NCBI GenBank assembly: GCA_958477465.1
Contig: CAUEFX010000013.1
Span: 1-64,000, forward strand
From: an uncultured Bacteroides sp.
GTDB lineage: Bacteria > Bacteroidota > Bacteroidia > Bacteroidales > Bacteroidaceae
DNA length: 64,000 bases
Direction: 5' to 3'
The position numbers and the translations under genes are program-made. The notes under the pieces are model-generated. The model ran no database searches. It was not told where the DNA came from and was given only the letters and a program-made list of their open reading frames with translations. Each line of letters begins with the position of its first letter. The stretch's first letter is position 1. This document shows positions 40,775 through 49,854 of this stretch, piece after piece.

Positions 40775-40803
40775 AAACAGAGAAACGGAATGGTGAAAAC
40801 AGA
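40760..40803. repeat. Perfect 22-bp tandem duplication straddling the cbpM stop codon
   Basis: GAAACGGAATGGTG...ACAGA occurs at 40760-40781 and identically at 40782-40803. The stop codon TGA (40772-40774) lies in copy 1. Confidence 0.95.
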
Positions 40804-40830
40804 ATGATTTCCTTTTAATATTTAATATAA

Positions 40831-40865
40831 AAAAGCCCGGTTCGTTGATGACCGGGCTTTTTTTA
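40831..40865 (+). terminator. Intrinsic terminator of cbpA-cbpM
   Basis: AAAAGCCCGGT (40831-40841) pairs perfectly with ACCGGGCTTTT (40851-40861), followed by T residues. The A-rich left arm makes it usable for the convergent gene too. Confidence 0.92.
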
Positions 40866-40889
40866 TGTTAAGTAATATCGTTTTATCGC

Positions 40890-42596
40890 TTATTTTCTAT
40901 AGTAAGCCAGATCGTCTTTATCAAATTTACGGATAAAGTTGATGTGCTTTTCTACTTCGCTTTCTGCGTAACGGACAAATACTTGTGCTGAGGAACCGAA
41001 CAGTTCGGCATTTTTAGAAGCATCCTGCACCATCAGGTGTCCCATGATGATGTAAGCTGCCATTTCTACGAGGCGGCGTGCACAGAAATCGAGTAATTCC
41101 TGGTCTTTGGCTTCCGTCACTTGTGCTACACAAGCTGCATATTTGCTTGCCATGCTCTTCAGACGGTTGTGCAAGCCTTCCATTTCGGGAGCCACCATTG
41201 TATTTTCGTATTCCTTGATACGGTTGAGGTAAGCACCGGTAGTTACATAACGGATTGCTGCCACTACCTGCAACTGGGTAGTTCCTTCGTAGATAGAAGT
41301 GATGCGTGCATCCCGGTAGATACGTTCGCAGGCATAGTCTTTCATGAAGCCCGAACCACCGTGTATCTGAATACAGTCATAAGCGTTTTGGTTGGCAAAT
41401 TCGCTACCCATGCCTTTGGCCAGCGGGGTAAAGCTGTCTGCCAGTTTGGCGAAAGTTTTCTGCTCGGTACGTTCTTCCGGAGTCAGTTTGCGTTCTTTGG
41501 AAATATCATCCAATGCTTTGTAGATGTCGACAAAGCGGGAAGTCTCGTACAATAAGGCGCGTGTAGCATCCAGTTTGGCTTTCATCAATGACAGGATTTC
41601 GGCTACGGCCGGGAATTCGATGATGGCCTTTCCGAACTGTTTACGATCTTTGGCATAAGCCAATGCTTCATTGTAGGTGGCCTGCAGGATACCTACGGAC
41701 TGTGCAGCGATACCCAGACGGGCACCGTTCATCAGCGCCATTACATATTTGATAAGTCCCAGTTTACGGTCACCGCAAAGTTCTGCTTTAGCATTCTTAT
41801 ATACGAGCTCGCAAGTAGGAGAGCCTTTGATACCCATTTTGTTTTCAATACGACGAACGCTAACGCCACCGTTGCGCTTGTCATAGATGAACATAGACAA
41901 GCCACGGCCGTCATGAGTTCCCTCTTCCGAACGGGCCAGTACGAGGTGGATATCAGAGTCACCGTTGGTGATGAAACGCTTTACACCGTTCAGATACCAG
42001 CATTGGTCTTTCTCGCTGTAAGTCGCTTTCAGCATGACAGACTGAAGGTCGGAGCCGGCATCCGGTTCGGTCAAGTCCATAGACATGGTTTCACCTTGGC
42101 ACACACGGGTGATGTAACGTTGCTTCTGGTCTTCGTTTGCGAATTCATAAATCGTTTCTGCACAATCCTGCAATCCCCAGAGGTTCTCGAATCCGGCATC
42201 ACTGCGGCTTACGATATCGGCAGCCATGATGTACGGAGTAATCGGGAAGTTCAGTCCGCCGAAACGGCGCGGCATAGCCATACCCATCAAGCCGGCTTTA
42301 CGGCAGGCTTCCAGGTTGGCAGCGGTACCGCTGGCATAAGTCACACGGTTGTTGGCACATACCGGTCCTTCATGGTCAACGCCTTCGGCATTGGGAGCGA
42401 TGATGTCGCCACAGATTTCACCTACAATTTCCAGCACTTTGTCGTAGCTGTCCATTGCATCTTCAAAATCTACCGGAGCGTAGTCGAAGTTATCTTTATC
42501 TGCATAGTTGCGCTCTTTCAGCTCAACGATTCTCTTCATCAGCGGATGGCTCAAGTGATGTTTGAGTTCCGGTGTATCTAAATAAAAGTTAGCCAT
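40890..42596 (-). CDS. Acyl-CoA dehydrogenase family protein
   Basis: A 568-residue flavoenzyme, longer than the classic about 380-residue acyl-CoA dehydrogenases. The N-terminal and middle FAD domains show SMDLTEPDAGSDLQSV (about 173-188) and FITNGDSD (about 212). The C-terminal helical domain has RQFGKAIIEFPAVAE and the segment YRDARITSIYEGTTQLQVV, whose Glu is the catalytic base in this subfamily. A C-terminal extension of about 130 residues (AidB/acetyl-CoA-dehydrogenase-C-like) follows. The upstream etfB-etfA genes would supply the electron acceptor. The acyl-CoA substrate in this anaerobe is unknown. Confidence 0.92.
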   Translation of the reverse strand: MANFYLDTPELKHHLSHPLMKRIVELKERNYADKDNFDYAPVDFEDAMDSYDKVLEIVGEICGDIIAPNAEGVDHEGPVCANNRVTYASGTAANLEACRKAGLMGMAMPRRFGGLNFPITPYIMAADIVSRSDAGFENLWGLQDCAETIYEFANEDQKQRYITRVCQGETMSMDLTEPDAGSDLQSVMLKATYSEKDQCWYLNGVKRFITNGDSDIHLVLARSEEGTHDGRGLSMFIYDKRNGGVSVRRIENKMGIKGSPTCELVYKNAKAELCGDRKLGLIKYVMALMNGARLGIAAQSVGILQATYNEALAYAKDRKQFGKAIIEFPAVAEILSLMKAKLDATRALLYETSRFVDIYKALDDISKERKLTPEERTEQKTFAKLADSFTPLAKGMGSEFANQNAYDCIQIHGGSGFMKDYACERIYRDARITSIYEGTTQLQVVAAIRYVTTGAYLNRIKEYENTMVAPEMEGLHNRLKSMASKYAACVAQVTEAKDQELLDFCARRLVEMAAYIIMGHLMVQDASKNAELFGSSAQVFVRYAESEVEKHINFIRKFDKDDLAYYRK

Positions 42597-42599
42597 TTC

Positions 42600-43619
42600 T
42601 TACTTACTATTTTGTTTATAATACTTGATCATCTTCGGCACGACTTCTTCGATGCTTCCGTTGATTACGTAATCTGCAATCGTATTGATCGGAGCTTCGG
42701 GATCGTTGTTAATGGAGATGATGATACCACTTTCCTGCATACCGGCGATGTGCTGGATTTGTCCTGAGATACCGCAAGCGATATACAGCTTCGGGCGAAC
42801 CGTAACACCGGTCTGACCGATCTGGCGGTCATGCTCGATGAAGCCGGCATCTACTGCGGCACGGCTGGCGCCTACTTCGGCATTCAGCACTTTGGCGAGT
42901 TCGAACAGGAGCTCGAAATTTTCTTTGGAACCTACTCCGTAGCCACCGGCAACGATGATCGGCGAACCTTTCAAATTGTTCTTTGCCTTTTCTACATGGC
43001 GTTCGATTACTTTCACCACATAGTCCGTATCGGCTACATATTTCTTCACGTCATGACGAATCACCTCTCCCTTATAATCGGCAGAAAGGATGGCTTTTTT
43101 CATTACACCTTCGCGAACAGTTGCCATTTGCGGACGGTGTTCCGGATTTACAATTGTGGCAACGATGTTACCGCCGAAAGCCGGACGGATTTGGTATAGC
43201 AGGTTCTTATAAACTTTTCCCGCCTTTTTGTCTTCGTGGTCACCGATCTCGAGTGAAGTACAGTCGGCTGTCAGACCGCTAGTCAGTGCAGAAGATACGC
43301 GCGGCCCGAGGTCACGACCGATAACGGTGGCACCCATCAGGCAGATTTGCGGTTGTTCTTCTTTGAACAGATTTACCAGAACGGAAGTGTGTGGGAGAGA
43401 AGTATAAGGATAAAGACCTTCGCCGTCGAATACGTGGAGTTTGTCTACACCGTACGGCAGGATTTGTTTTTCAATGTCTTTGAGACCGCTTCCTATGACT
43501 ATGGCTTCGAGTGCGCAGTTCAGTTCGTTAGCTAACGAGCGGCCTTTGGTCAGAAGTTCGAGGCTTACATCAGCGATGATACCTTCTTCTATTTCGCAAT
43601 ATACAAATAAGTTATTCAT
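42600..43619 (-). CDS. etfA: Electron transfer flavoprotein, alpha subunit
   Basis: FAD-binding subunit of the ETF heterodimer, 339 residues. The N-terminal ETF domain begins MNNLFVYCEIEEGIIADVS. The C-terminal FAD domain has the diagnostic GASRAAVDAGFIEHDRQIGQ (about 232-251) and TVRPKLYIACGISGQIQH (about 254-271). The acyl-CoA dehydrogenase gene starts 3 nt downstream. The leader between etfB and etfA carries iterated ACTAACTACT-type phrases. Whether this ETF bifurcates electrons cannot be read by eye. Confidence 0.95.
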   Translation of the reverse strand: MNNLFVYCEIEEGIIADVSLELLTKGRSLANELNCALEAIVIGSGLKDIEKQILPYGVDKLHVFDGEGLYPYTSLPHTSVLVNLFKEEQPQICLMGATVIGRDLGPRVSSALTSGLTADCTSLEIGDHEDKKAGKVYKNLLYQIRPAFGGNIVATIVNPEHRPQMATVREGVMKKAILSADYKGEVIRHDVKKYVADTDYVVKVIERHVEKAKNNLKGSPIIVAGGYGVGSKENFELLFELAKVLNAEVGASRAAVDAGFIEHDRQIGQTGVTVRPKLYIACGISGQIQHIAGMQESGIIISINNDPEAPINTIADYVINGSIEEVVPKMIKYYKQNSK

Positions 43620-43688
43620 ATTTTTAAGTAGTTAGTAGTTAGAATATAGCAGTAAGCAGTAAATACACTTCTGCTGTATCCCGACTTC

Positions 43689-44561
43689 TTAGCCAATGGT
43701 ATGGTTAGCTAACAGTTCAACAATCAGGTTTTCTACATCATGGTCGCTGCCGGTGAGCGTTTTGCTCTCTTTTGCCTGGAACACGATGTTCTGGATGGCT
43801 TTCACCTTGGTCGGTGAACCGCTGAGACCACATTGTTCGAGGTCACCGTTTACATCGGCTACGCTCCATTCTACAAGATTCAGATAATCGCGTTTATCAT
43901 AAAGGTCGGTGTAGTCCAGATTTCCTTGTTGTTTCTCAGTGACCGTTTTGGCGTGTTTGTACTTCTGTACGAGCTTTGCATTGCGCGGACGGCAGGGAGC
44001 GGCACTTCCGTTAACGGTAATCACGATAGGCAGTGGGCCTTCTACCGTTTCGATACCACCGTCGATATGACGTTTTACGGTAATGCGTCCATCGGCTACT
44101 TTCAGGATTTCTTCGGCGTATGTAATCTGAGTCAGACCCAGTTTCTCTGCCACCTGCGGACCTACCTGTGCGGTATCACCATCAATAGCCTGGCGGCCAC
44201 CGATGATAATGTCGTATTCACCTATTTTTTTGATGGCAGTGGCCAAGGCATACGATGTGGCCAATGTATCGGCACCGGCAAATGCACGGTCGGTCAACAG
44301 GTAACCGTTATCGGCACCGCGGAAAAGTCCTTCACGAATAATATCGGCTGCACGGCCCGGTCCCATTGTCAGAATGGTAACGGTTGAGCCTGGATGGGCA
44401 TCTTTCAATCGGAGAGCTTGCTCAAGGGCATTCAGGTCTTCGGGGTTGAAGATGGCAGGGAGTGCCGCACGGTTAATGGTCCCGTCGGCTTTCATGGCAT
44501 CCTTCCCAACATTACGTGTGTCGGGAACTTGTTTTGCCAATACAACAATTTTCAAACTCAT
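43689..44561 (-). CDS. etfB: Electron transfer flavoprotein, beta subunit
   Basis: AMP- or FAD-binding subunit of ETF, 290 residues, slightly longer than the usual about 255. Conserved segments are MSLKIVVLAKQVPDTRNVG at the N-terminus, NPEDLNALEQALRLKD (about 39-54), GGRQAIDGDTAQVGPQVAE (about 121-139) and the ETF-beta signature region near VEGPLPIVITVNGSAAPCR (about 169). First gene of the etfB-etfA-dehydrogenase operon. A likely promoter lies at 44657-44687. Confidence 0.95.
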   Translation of the reverse strand: MSLKIVVLAKQVPDTRNVGKDAMKADGTINRAALPAIFNPEDLNALEQALRLKDAHPGSTVTILTMGPGRAADIIREGLFRGADNGYLLTDRAFAGADTLATSYALATAIKKIGEYDIIIGGRQAIDGDTAQVGPQVAEKLGLTQITYAEEILKVADGRITVKRHIDGGIETVEGPLPIVITVNGSAAPCRPRNAKLVQKYKHAKTVTEKQQGNLDYTDLYDKRDYLNLVEWSVADVNGDLEQCGLSGSPTKVKAIQNIVFQAKESKTLTGSDHDVENLIVELLANHTIG

Positions 44562-44656
44562 GTTATTAATTTTAGTATTAGTATTTCTACAAGTTAGTAG
44601 CCAGTAGTCAGTAGTAAGAATCTTGCTATCAAACTATCCGGTTAACTATCAGTGTG

Positions 44657-44687
44657 CAAATTTACGGAAACAGTTGGTTCTGACAAG
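44657..44687 (-). promoter_or_regulatory. Probable promoter of the etf operon
   Basis: On the minus strand the -7 box reads TAAATTTG (44657-44664) and the near-match CTTG lies 19 bp upstream (44684-44687). The etfB start is 95 nt downstream. Confidence 0.5.
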
Positions 44688-44729
44688 AAAACTGTTAAGA
44701 AAATGCACATCATTAAGGTTTTTGAGCAA

Positions 44730-45413
44730 TTATAGAGTGAGTCCAAAGACAAAATAAGCGGTACTTTCATAAGGATTGAAACCTAATTTTCCGAAGACTG
44801 GAAAAGAAAAACGGCTGTTGACCTGTATTTCTCGGGAAATACCGAGAGCGATATTGTTCACATTGAACTTGTCGGCGTACTCACCCTCCCACGGAGTGAA
44901 GCCGGCTTCTATGGACAGGTCGAATTCTTTCAGCCGGAAGGGATAGGAGAATTCGCAATAACTGGACCAGGCTCGCTTGCCGTTTTCGCGATAATCATTA
45001 CCGGCAAAAACAGTATACCAGAAAGCTGTAAGAGGAAACTTTTCGCTGATGGTATATCCGGCTCCTACCTCGAATGTATGTCCGGTGCTGTGTGCCGCAT
45101 AGTTGAAGTAGTCGAATGGCTCCTCTTCGCTTTGTTCAAAATAGTTGGTGACGTTCAGGGTCAGTCTCTTGAACCGGAATTCCAGTGAAAGGTCTATTTC
45201 ATTGTTTTCGTTACAGAATTCGGTAGAGCCCCATGCAGAGAGGGTGAAACCTCCCATTGCCACACCCAGTGTGGGCTGTACGGAGGCATTGCCGCATTTC
45301 ATCCCGCGCCATAGATAGCTGCTGACAAAATCGGCATTGATAAAAACTTCCTGTGCTTGTATCCTAAAAGGGAAAAGAAACAACAACAGGAATAAGATAG
45401 ATTGTTTTCTCAT
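44730..45413 (-). CDS. Secreted outer-membrane barrel protein (Gcw_chp-like)
   Basis: A 227-residue exported protein. Signal peptide residues 1-20 end in QAQ. The mature part begins with EVFINADFVSSYLWRGM, which resembles the SDYLWRG start of Gcw_chp-type outer-membrane proteins. Alternating beta strands run to the terminal YFVFGLTL. Function unknown. A consensus promoter (45440-45472) lies upstream. Confidence 0.75.
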   Translation of the reverse strand: MRKQSILFLLLFLFPFRIQAQEVFINADFVSSYLWRGMKCGNASVQPTLGVAMGGFTLSAWGSTEFCNENNEIDLSLEFRFKRLTLNVTNYFEQSEEEPFDYFNYAAHSTGHTFEVGAGYTISEKFPLTAFWYTVFAGNDYRENGKRAWSSYCEFSYPFRLKEFDLSIEAGFTPWEGEYADKFNVNNIALGISREIQVNSRFSFPVFGKLGFNPYESTAYFVFGLTL

Positions 45414-45439
45414 CTTGTCGGATTATTGTTTTTGAGATG

Positions 45440-45472
45440 CAAAGATAACGGTTTTCGGAGAGTTATTGCAAA
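45440..45472 (-). promoter_or_regulatory. Canonical promoter of the outer-membrane barrel gene
   Basis: On the minus strand TTTG (45469-45472) and TATCTTTG (45440-45447) are 21 bp apart. The start codon at 45413 is 27 nt downstream. Confidence 0.75.
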
Positions 45473-45615
45473 TGTAAAATCCATTCATTTGAGGTCTCTG
45501 TCTTTGGCCGCTTGTGTGGAGTTCACAGATAAAAAATGCCTGTTCGTTGATTCTTTTTCTCAGAATTTTCTCCAATTCCTATTTTCGTGATACAAATGTA
45601 AAATGAAATCGGAAT

Positions 45616-46401
45616 ATGGATATACAAACTGCACTTTCTGCATTTCTGCCGATCTCTTTGGAGGAAATGAGCGGTATCTGTCTGATGAACCGTACGGATA
45701 CGAAATTTGTCACTTCGCTAGATAAACTATCACTTATCCTGCAATTTACCGTTGCGGATTATCGGGTACAGGAAGTGGAGGGTAAACGAAACATTGCTTA
45801 CCGGACGGTGTATCTGGATACTCCCGGCAGGGATATGTATATGGCTCATCAGAATGGGCGTCGTGTACGTGAAAAAATCCGTGTGCGTACGTATGTATCT
45901 TCCGGTCTGACATTTCTGGAAGTGAAGAATAAAGACAATAAAGGAAGAACGGACAAACGGCGCATCCGTGTGCGAAACATACACTCTTTGCACACCGATG
46001 GGGCGGAAGGATTTCTGGAGAAGTACGCGTGGTATCATCTGACGGAGTTGACACCGTGGCTGGAGAATAATTTCCGTCGGATTACACTGGTCAATAAAGC
46101 GATGACGGAACGGCTTACCATTGATACAGGCATCTGTTTCTGCAACCTCCAGAACGGGAAAGAGGCGGCATTGAACGGGGTGGTAATCATTGAACTGAAG
46201 CGGGATGGAAGAACTTTTTCGCCCATTCGTGAAGTTTTGCGCAACCTTCATATACAGCCCTCCGGGATAAGCAAATATTGCATTGGAACGGTTCTTACTT
46301 CTCCTGCCGTTAAGTATAATAGATTTAAACAGAAAATGAGGACAGTAGGGAGGCTGCAGAAAGCCGTGCAGCAGGATTCGTTATATCGGGTTGGGTTATA
46401 A
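45616..46401 (+). CDS. VTC-domain protein (polyphosphate polymerase-like)
   Basis: A 261-residue cytoplasmic protein with a VTC domain, the tunnel-shaped fold of yeast polyphosphate polymerase Vtc4. Basic and acidic tunnel residues appear in CLMNRTDTKFVTSLDKL (about 22-38), RTVYLDTPGRDMYMAH (about 60-75), REKIRVRTY (about 81-89) and FLEVKNKDNKGRTDKRRIRV (about 95-114), with IELKRDGR near 195. Polyphosphate synthesis is known for eukaryotic VTC; for bacterial members next to DUF4956 it is unproven. First of a five-gene block running into a LytS/LytTR pair. Confidence 0.85.
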   Translation: MDIQTALSAFLPISLEEMSGICLMNRTDTKFVTSLDKLSLILQFTVADYRVQEVEGKRNIAYRTVYLDTPGRDMYMAHQNGRRVREKIRVRTYVSSGLTFLEVKNKDNKGRTDKRRIRVRNIHSLHTDGAEGFLEKYAWYHLTELTPWLENNFRRITLVNKAMTERLTIDTGICFCNLQNGKEAALNGVVIIELKRDGRTFSPIREVLRNLHIQPSGISKYCIGTVLTSPAVKYNRFKQKMRTVGRLQKAVQQDSLYRVGL

Positions 46402-46454
46402 TGATATAATAATGAATAGGATAGATTGATAACAATAAGAAATAGGTTAAGTGT

Positions 46455-47126
46455 ATGAATGAGTTAAGTGAATTTTCTTTTATTGAAACTCCGTTGATGG
46501 ACAAGATTGGTTTTCTGCAGCTGTTGTTGCGCTTTTTGTTCAATCTGCTGGTGGTTTCCGTTATCCTTCGTTGCTTTTATTATCCCAAAAGTAAACGGCG
46601 GGATTATTATTTTACGTTTACATTGATCAGCATCAGTATCTTTCTGATGATTTTCCTGTTGGGCAGTGTTAAGTTGAAGATCGGTTTTGCATTGGGGCTT
46701 TTTGCTATTTTCGGTATTATCCGTTACCGTACGGAGTCTATGCCGGTGCGTGAAATGACTTATCTTTTTGTCATTATAGCCATTTCGGTGATTAATGCGT
46801 TAGCGGTTGAGATCAGTTATGCAGAGTTGCTGGGCACGAATCTTCTTTTTGTCTTCAGCATCTGGCTCTGTGAGAGTAACCGATATTTGCGGCATGTTTC
46901 CTGTAAACTTGTACAATATGACCGTATCGAACTGATTCGTCCGGATAAAAAGGATGAATTGCTGAAAGATTTGCAGGAACGTACCGGACTCGATATTATC
47001 CGTGTGGAAGTAGGGCATATCGATTTCTTGCGCGATTCCGCCATACTGAAATTATATTATGAACCGGTAAGTGATGAGGTCAATACGATCGATACACTTA
47101 TCAAAATACCGCGTGAAGATGAATAA
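46455..47126 (+). CDS. DUF4956 membrane protein
   Basis: A 223-residue protein with four hydrophobic segments (about 20-38, 52-72, 76-92 and 104-140) and a cytoplasmic C-terminal domain of alpha/beta type. The family segment is IFGIIRYRTESMPVREMTYL (about 88-107). DUF4956 genes are repeatedly found beside VTC-domain genes, as here (53 nt gap). Function unknown. Its 3' end overlaps the DUF2490 gene by 8 nt. Confidence 0.85.
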   Translation: MNELSEFSFIETPLMDKIGFLQLLLRFLFNLLVVSVILRCFYYPKSKRRDYYFTFTLISISIFLMIFLLGSVKLKIGFALGLFAIFGIIRYRTESMPVREMTYLFVIIAISVINALAVEISYAELLGTNLLFVFSIWLCESNRYLRHVSCKLVQYDRIELIRPDKKDELLKDLQERTGLDIIRVEVGHIDFLRDSAILKLYYEPVSDEVNTIDTLIKIPREDE

Positions 47127-47859
47127 GTGGCTGAGTGCAGGAGTAATGATCGTTTTTCTGTGTACAGGTATGGGAAAATTGTGTGCGCAGAGCGATGACC
47201 TCGGATTATGGGCAAGTGCAGAAGTCAAAAAGAAAATCTTTCCGGGGCTGGATGCTTCTTTGGAAGGAGAATTCCGCTTACGCAATAACATGAGGACGGT
47301 GGAACGCTGGGGAGGGACGGCAGGACTTTCTTATAAGCTGTTTCCTTTTCTGAAAGCAAGTGCGGGGTATACTTATATTTATTACAATCATCCGGATAAG
47401 ACAACCGGGAAAGGAAATTATATTCCGGAATACGGATCACCCAGGCATCGTGTAAATGTATCAGTGACGGGAAGTTACAAATGGAACAGATTTGAATTCT
47501 CTCTGCGCGAACGGTATCAATATACCTATCGGGTGGGGCTTTCCGTGCCCAAGTACAATCTTAAAGAACAGGTGCGGAAGGAGAATGAAGAGATTTCGGC
47601 AAAGTCCCTTCATGTTCTTCGTTCCCGGTTGCAGGTGGAATATAATATAAGGAAGAGTCCTTTTAAACCCTACGCTTCTTGCGAATGGTTTCATTCACTG
47701 GATGGCGAGGGGTTCAAGAAAATACGTTGGACACTCGGGACATCGTATAAACTGAACAAAAAGAATTCGTTTGATTTATACTACCGCTATCAGAATGAGG
47801 CGGATGAAGATGAGACCGACGGGCATGTGATAGGAGTGGGATATTCGTTTAAGTTTTAA
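47119..47859 (+). CDS. DUF2490 outer-membrane protein
   Basis: A 246-residue exported protein; MNKWLSAGVMIVFLCTGMGKLCAQ is the signal peptide, which places the start at 47119 and not 47071. The DUF2490 pattern is seen in DDLGLWASAEVKKKI at the mature N-terminus and SLRERYQYTYR in the middle; it ends VIGVGYSFKF, a typical barrel terminus. Likely a small outer-membrane barrel. It overlaps the DUF4956 gene by 8 nt and is 24 nt before the lipoprotein gene, so the block is probably one transcript. Confidence 0.85.
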   Translation: MNKWLSAGVMIVFLCTGMGKLCAQSDDLGLWASAEVKKKIFPGLDASLEGEFRLRNNMRTVERWGGTAGLSYKLFPFLKASAGYTYIYYNHPDKTTGKGNYIPEYGSPRHRVNVSVTGSYKWNRFEFSLRERYQYTYRVGLSVPKYNLKEQVRKENEEISAKSLHVLRSRLQVEYNIRKSPFKPYASCEWFHSLDGEGFKKIRWTLGTSYKLNKKNSFDLYYRYQNEADEDETDGHVIGVGYSFKF

Positions 47860-47883
47860 AGAAAAACAATTATGATAGTAGAA

Positions 47884-49752
47884 ATGAAGAAGATAAAATT
47901 ATTTATTGGCATAGCTGCATGGTTGGGCATATCCACCTGTTGTTCTACCGACCCGTTTGCCGACTGGGAGGATGATACCGAAAGCGATCAGCCGGTGCTT
48001 CCCGATGGCACGGATACATCTGACGGGGGAAGCGGCTCTTTTGACGGGGAGGGTACGTTGTTTGATTTTGAGGTTGTCATTGACGATACGGATGTGAGTG
48101 GTGATGATATAGCCGAAACCGTTGTGACGGATAAGGATAATGAGAATTATGATGACTTCATTGAGAACTCGGAATTCTCTTCTACGGTCGAGATAGCCTA
48201 TTCCGGTACATCGGCAACAGTGATAAATAATGTTGAGGGTGTTGATATCTCTCAGAACGGGGCACATGTAGTGGTGACTTCTACAGTGAAGAAAGTAGAG
48301 TATATACTTTCCGGTACTACCACCGACGGCTCATTTAAAGTCTACAGTGACAATAAGTTCAAGCTGACTCTGAACGGGGTAAATATCACGAACCCTTCCG
48401 GAGCTGCCATCAATATTCAGAGCGGAAAGAGGGTATTTGTGGTTTCACCGGACGGGATGGAGAATACATTGACCGATGGCTCTTCTTATATCTTGACCGA
48501 TGGTGAGGATATGAAAGGGTGCTTCTTCAGTGAAGGACAGCTTATTTTCAGTGGAGGAGGCAGGCTGCGTGTTACCGGTAATTATAAGCATGGTATATGC
48601 AGTGACGATTATGTCAGGTTCCGGCAAGGAAGCCGTGTGACGGTGGAAGGAGCGGTGAAAGACGGCATACACGTCAACGATGCTGTTATCATCGGGGGAG
48701 GAATATTGAATATAACGGCCACTGATGATGGTATTCAGTGTGAGAAAGGGCCGGTAAGCGTCACAGGTGGGCGGACTACAGTTATTACTACGGGCGATGC
48801 CGTTTATGAGGATGGGGATATCTCCTCCTCTTCCTGCATCAATGGCGGTACGACATTTGCCATGACTGCCGGCACTGTGCTTCTGAAGAGTAGTGGGTCT
48901 GCCGGAAAAGGGCTGAACTGCGATGATGAGATCTATCTTTATGGAGGTACATTGCGAGTTATCACTACCGGAGAACAATATGTATACGGGCGGCTCGATT
49001 CTTCGGCTAAAGGTATTAAGAGTAAAAGCAATCTGACCATAGAAAGTGGTAACATTTGGGTAAGGACGATCGGTGGTGAAGGCAGTGAGGGCATCGAAAG
49101 TAAAAATGTGATGACTATCAATGGCGGTAACATTGCCGTGTATGCTTATGACGATTGCTTGAATGCCAGCAATAATATTACCATAAACGGAGGGAATATC
49201 TATTGTTATAGTACAGGAAATGACGGTATTGATTCCAATGGCACATTAACCGTCACCGGTGGGACGGTTGTCGCTTCCGGTACGAACTCGCCCGAAGACG
49301 GGTTTGATTGTGATCAGAATACCTTTAAAATAACGGGCGGCACGATTTTGGGCATTGGAGGAGGCACGAGTACGCCTACCACCAGTTCGTGTACCCAGCG
49401 AAGCGTAATCTACGGTGGCTCTGGTTCGTCAGGGCAATATATCGCTATTCTGTCTTCGGATGGAACCAACCTGATGACTTACATGATTCCGCGCACTTAC
49501 CGGCAGATGACATTACTTTTTAGCAGTCCGCAGTTGGAAAACGGTAGTTACACCATTTATACGGGTGGTTCTGTGACCGGTGGTTCTTCGTTTTACGGAT
49601 TGTACAGCGGAGCGGACTATGACGGGGGTACGCAAGCGGTAACTTTTACAGTCAGTTCGATGGTTACTCAAGTCGGTTCTATTTCGGGAGGCGGTGGTAA
49701 TCCCGGTGGAGGCGGTGGTCCCGGCGGTGGCCCCGGTGGTTGGGGCTGGTAA
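47884..49752 (+). CDS. Cthe_2159-like beta-helix lipoprotein
   Basis: A 622-residue surface lipoprotein. The signal peptide ends in a Cys-rich lipobox region (GISTCCSTDPF). An Asp/Glu-rich linker (about 25-95) leads into a long right-handed beta-helix domain of the Cthe_2159/carbohydrate-binding type (formerly DUF4353), with repeated GG-T/N-I rungs such as NLTIESGNIWVRTIGGEGSEG and DGIDSNGTLTVTGGTVVASG. The last about 25 residues are Gly/Pro runs ending GGWGW. The family prototype binds acidic polysaccharide. ATG 47872 would add four residues. Neighbouring VTC, DUF4956 and DUF2490 genes suggest a shared envelope function. Confidence 0.82.
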   Translation: MKKIKLFIGIAAWLGISTCCSTDPFADWEDDTESDQPVLPDGTDTSDGGSGSFDGEGTLFDFEVVIDDTDVSGDDIAETVVTDKDNENYDDFIENSEFSSTVEIAYSGTSATVINNVEGVDISQNGAHVVVTSTVKKVEYILSGTTTDGSFKVYSDNKFKLTLNGVNITNPSGAAINIQSGKRVFVVSPDGMENTLTDGSSYILTDGEDMKGCFFSEGQLIFSGGGRLRVTGNYKHGICSDDYVRFRQGSRVTVEGAVKDGIHVNDAVIIGGGILNITATDDGIQCEKGPVSVTGGRTTVITTGDAVYEDGDISSSSCINGGTTFAMTAGTVLLKSSGSAGKGLNCDDEIYLYGGTLRVITTGEQYVYGRLDSSAKGIKSKSNLTIESGNIWVRTIGGEGSEGIESKNVMTINGGNIAVYAYDDCLNASNNITINGGNIYCYSTGNDGIDSNGTLTVTGGTVVASGTNSPEDGFDCDQNTFKITGGTILGIGGGTSTPTTSSCTQRSVIYGGSGSSGQYIAILSSDGTNLMTYMIPRTYRQMTLLFSSPQLENGSYTIYTGGSVTGGSSFYGLYSGADYDGGTQAVTFTVSSMVTQVGSISGGGGNPGGGGGPGGGPGGWGW

Positions 49753-49798
49753 TAAAACAGCCGGATTAGCGATAAAAACATGCCCTTTGTCTATTCTC

Positions 49799-49830
49799 TT
49801 TGTAGAAAACGGATAAAGGGCTTATATTTG
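49799..49830 (+). promoter_or_regulatory. Canonical promoter of the LytS/LytTR operon
   Basis: TTTG (49799-49802) and TATATTTG (49823-49830) are 20 bp apart. The sites lie inside the longest open frame of the kinase, so they favour the start at 49855 and give the two-component pair its own promoter. Confidence 0.75.
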
Positions 49831-49854
49831 TATTGTTCTTATTTAAATAGAGTG

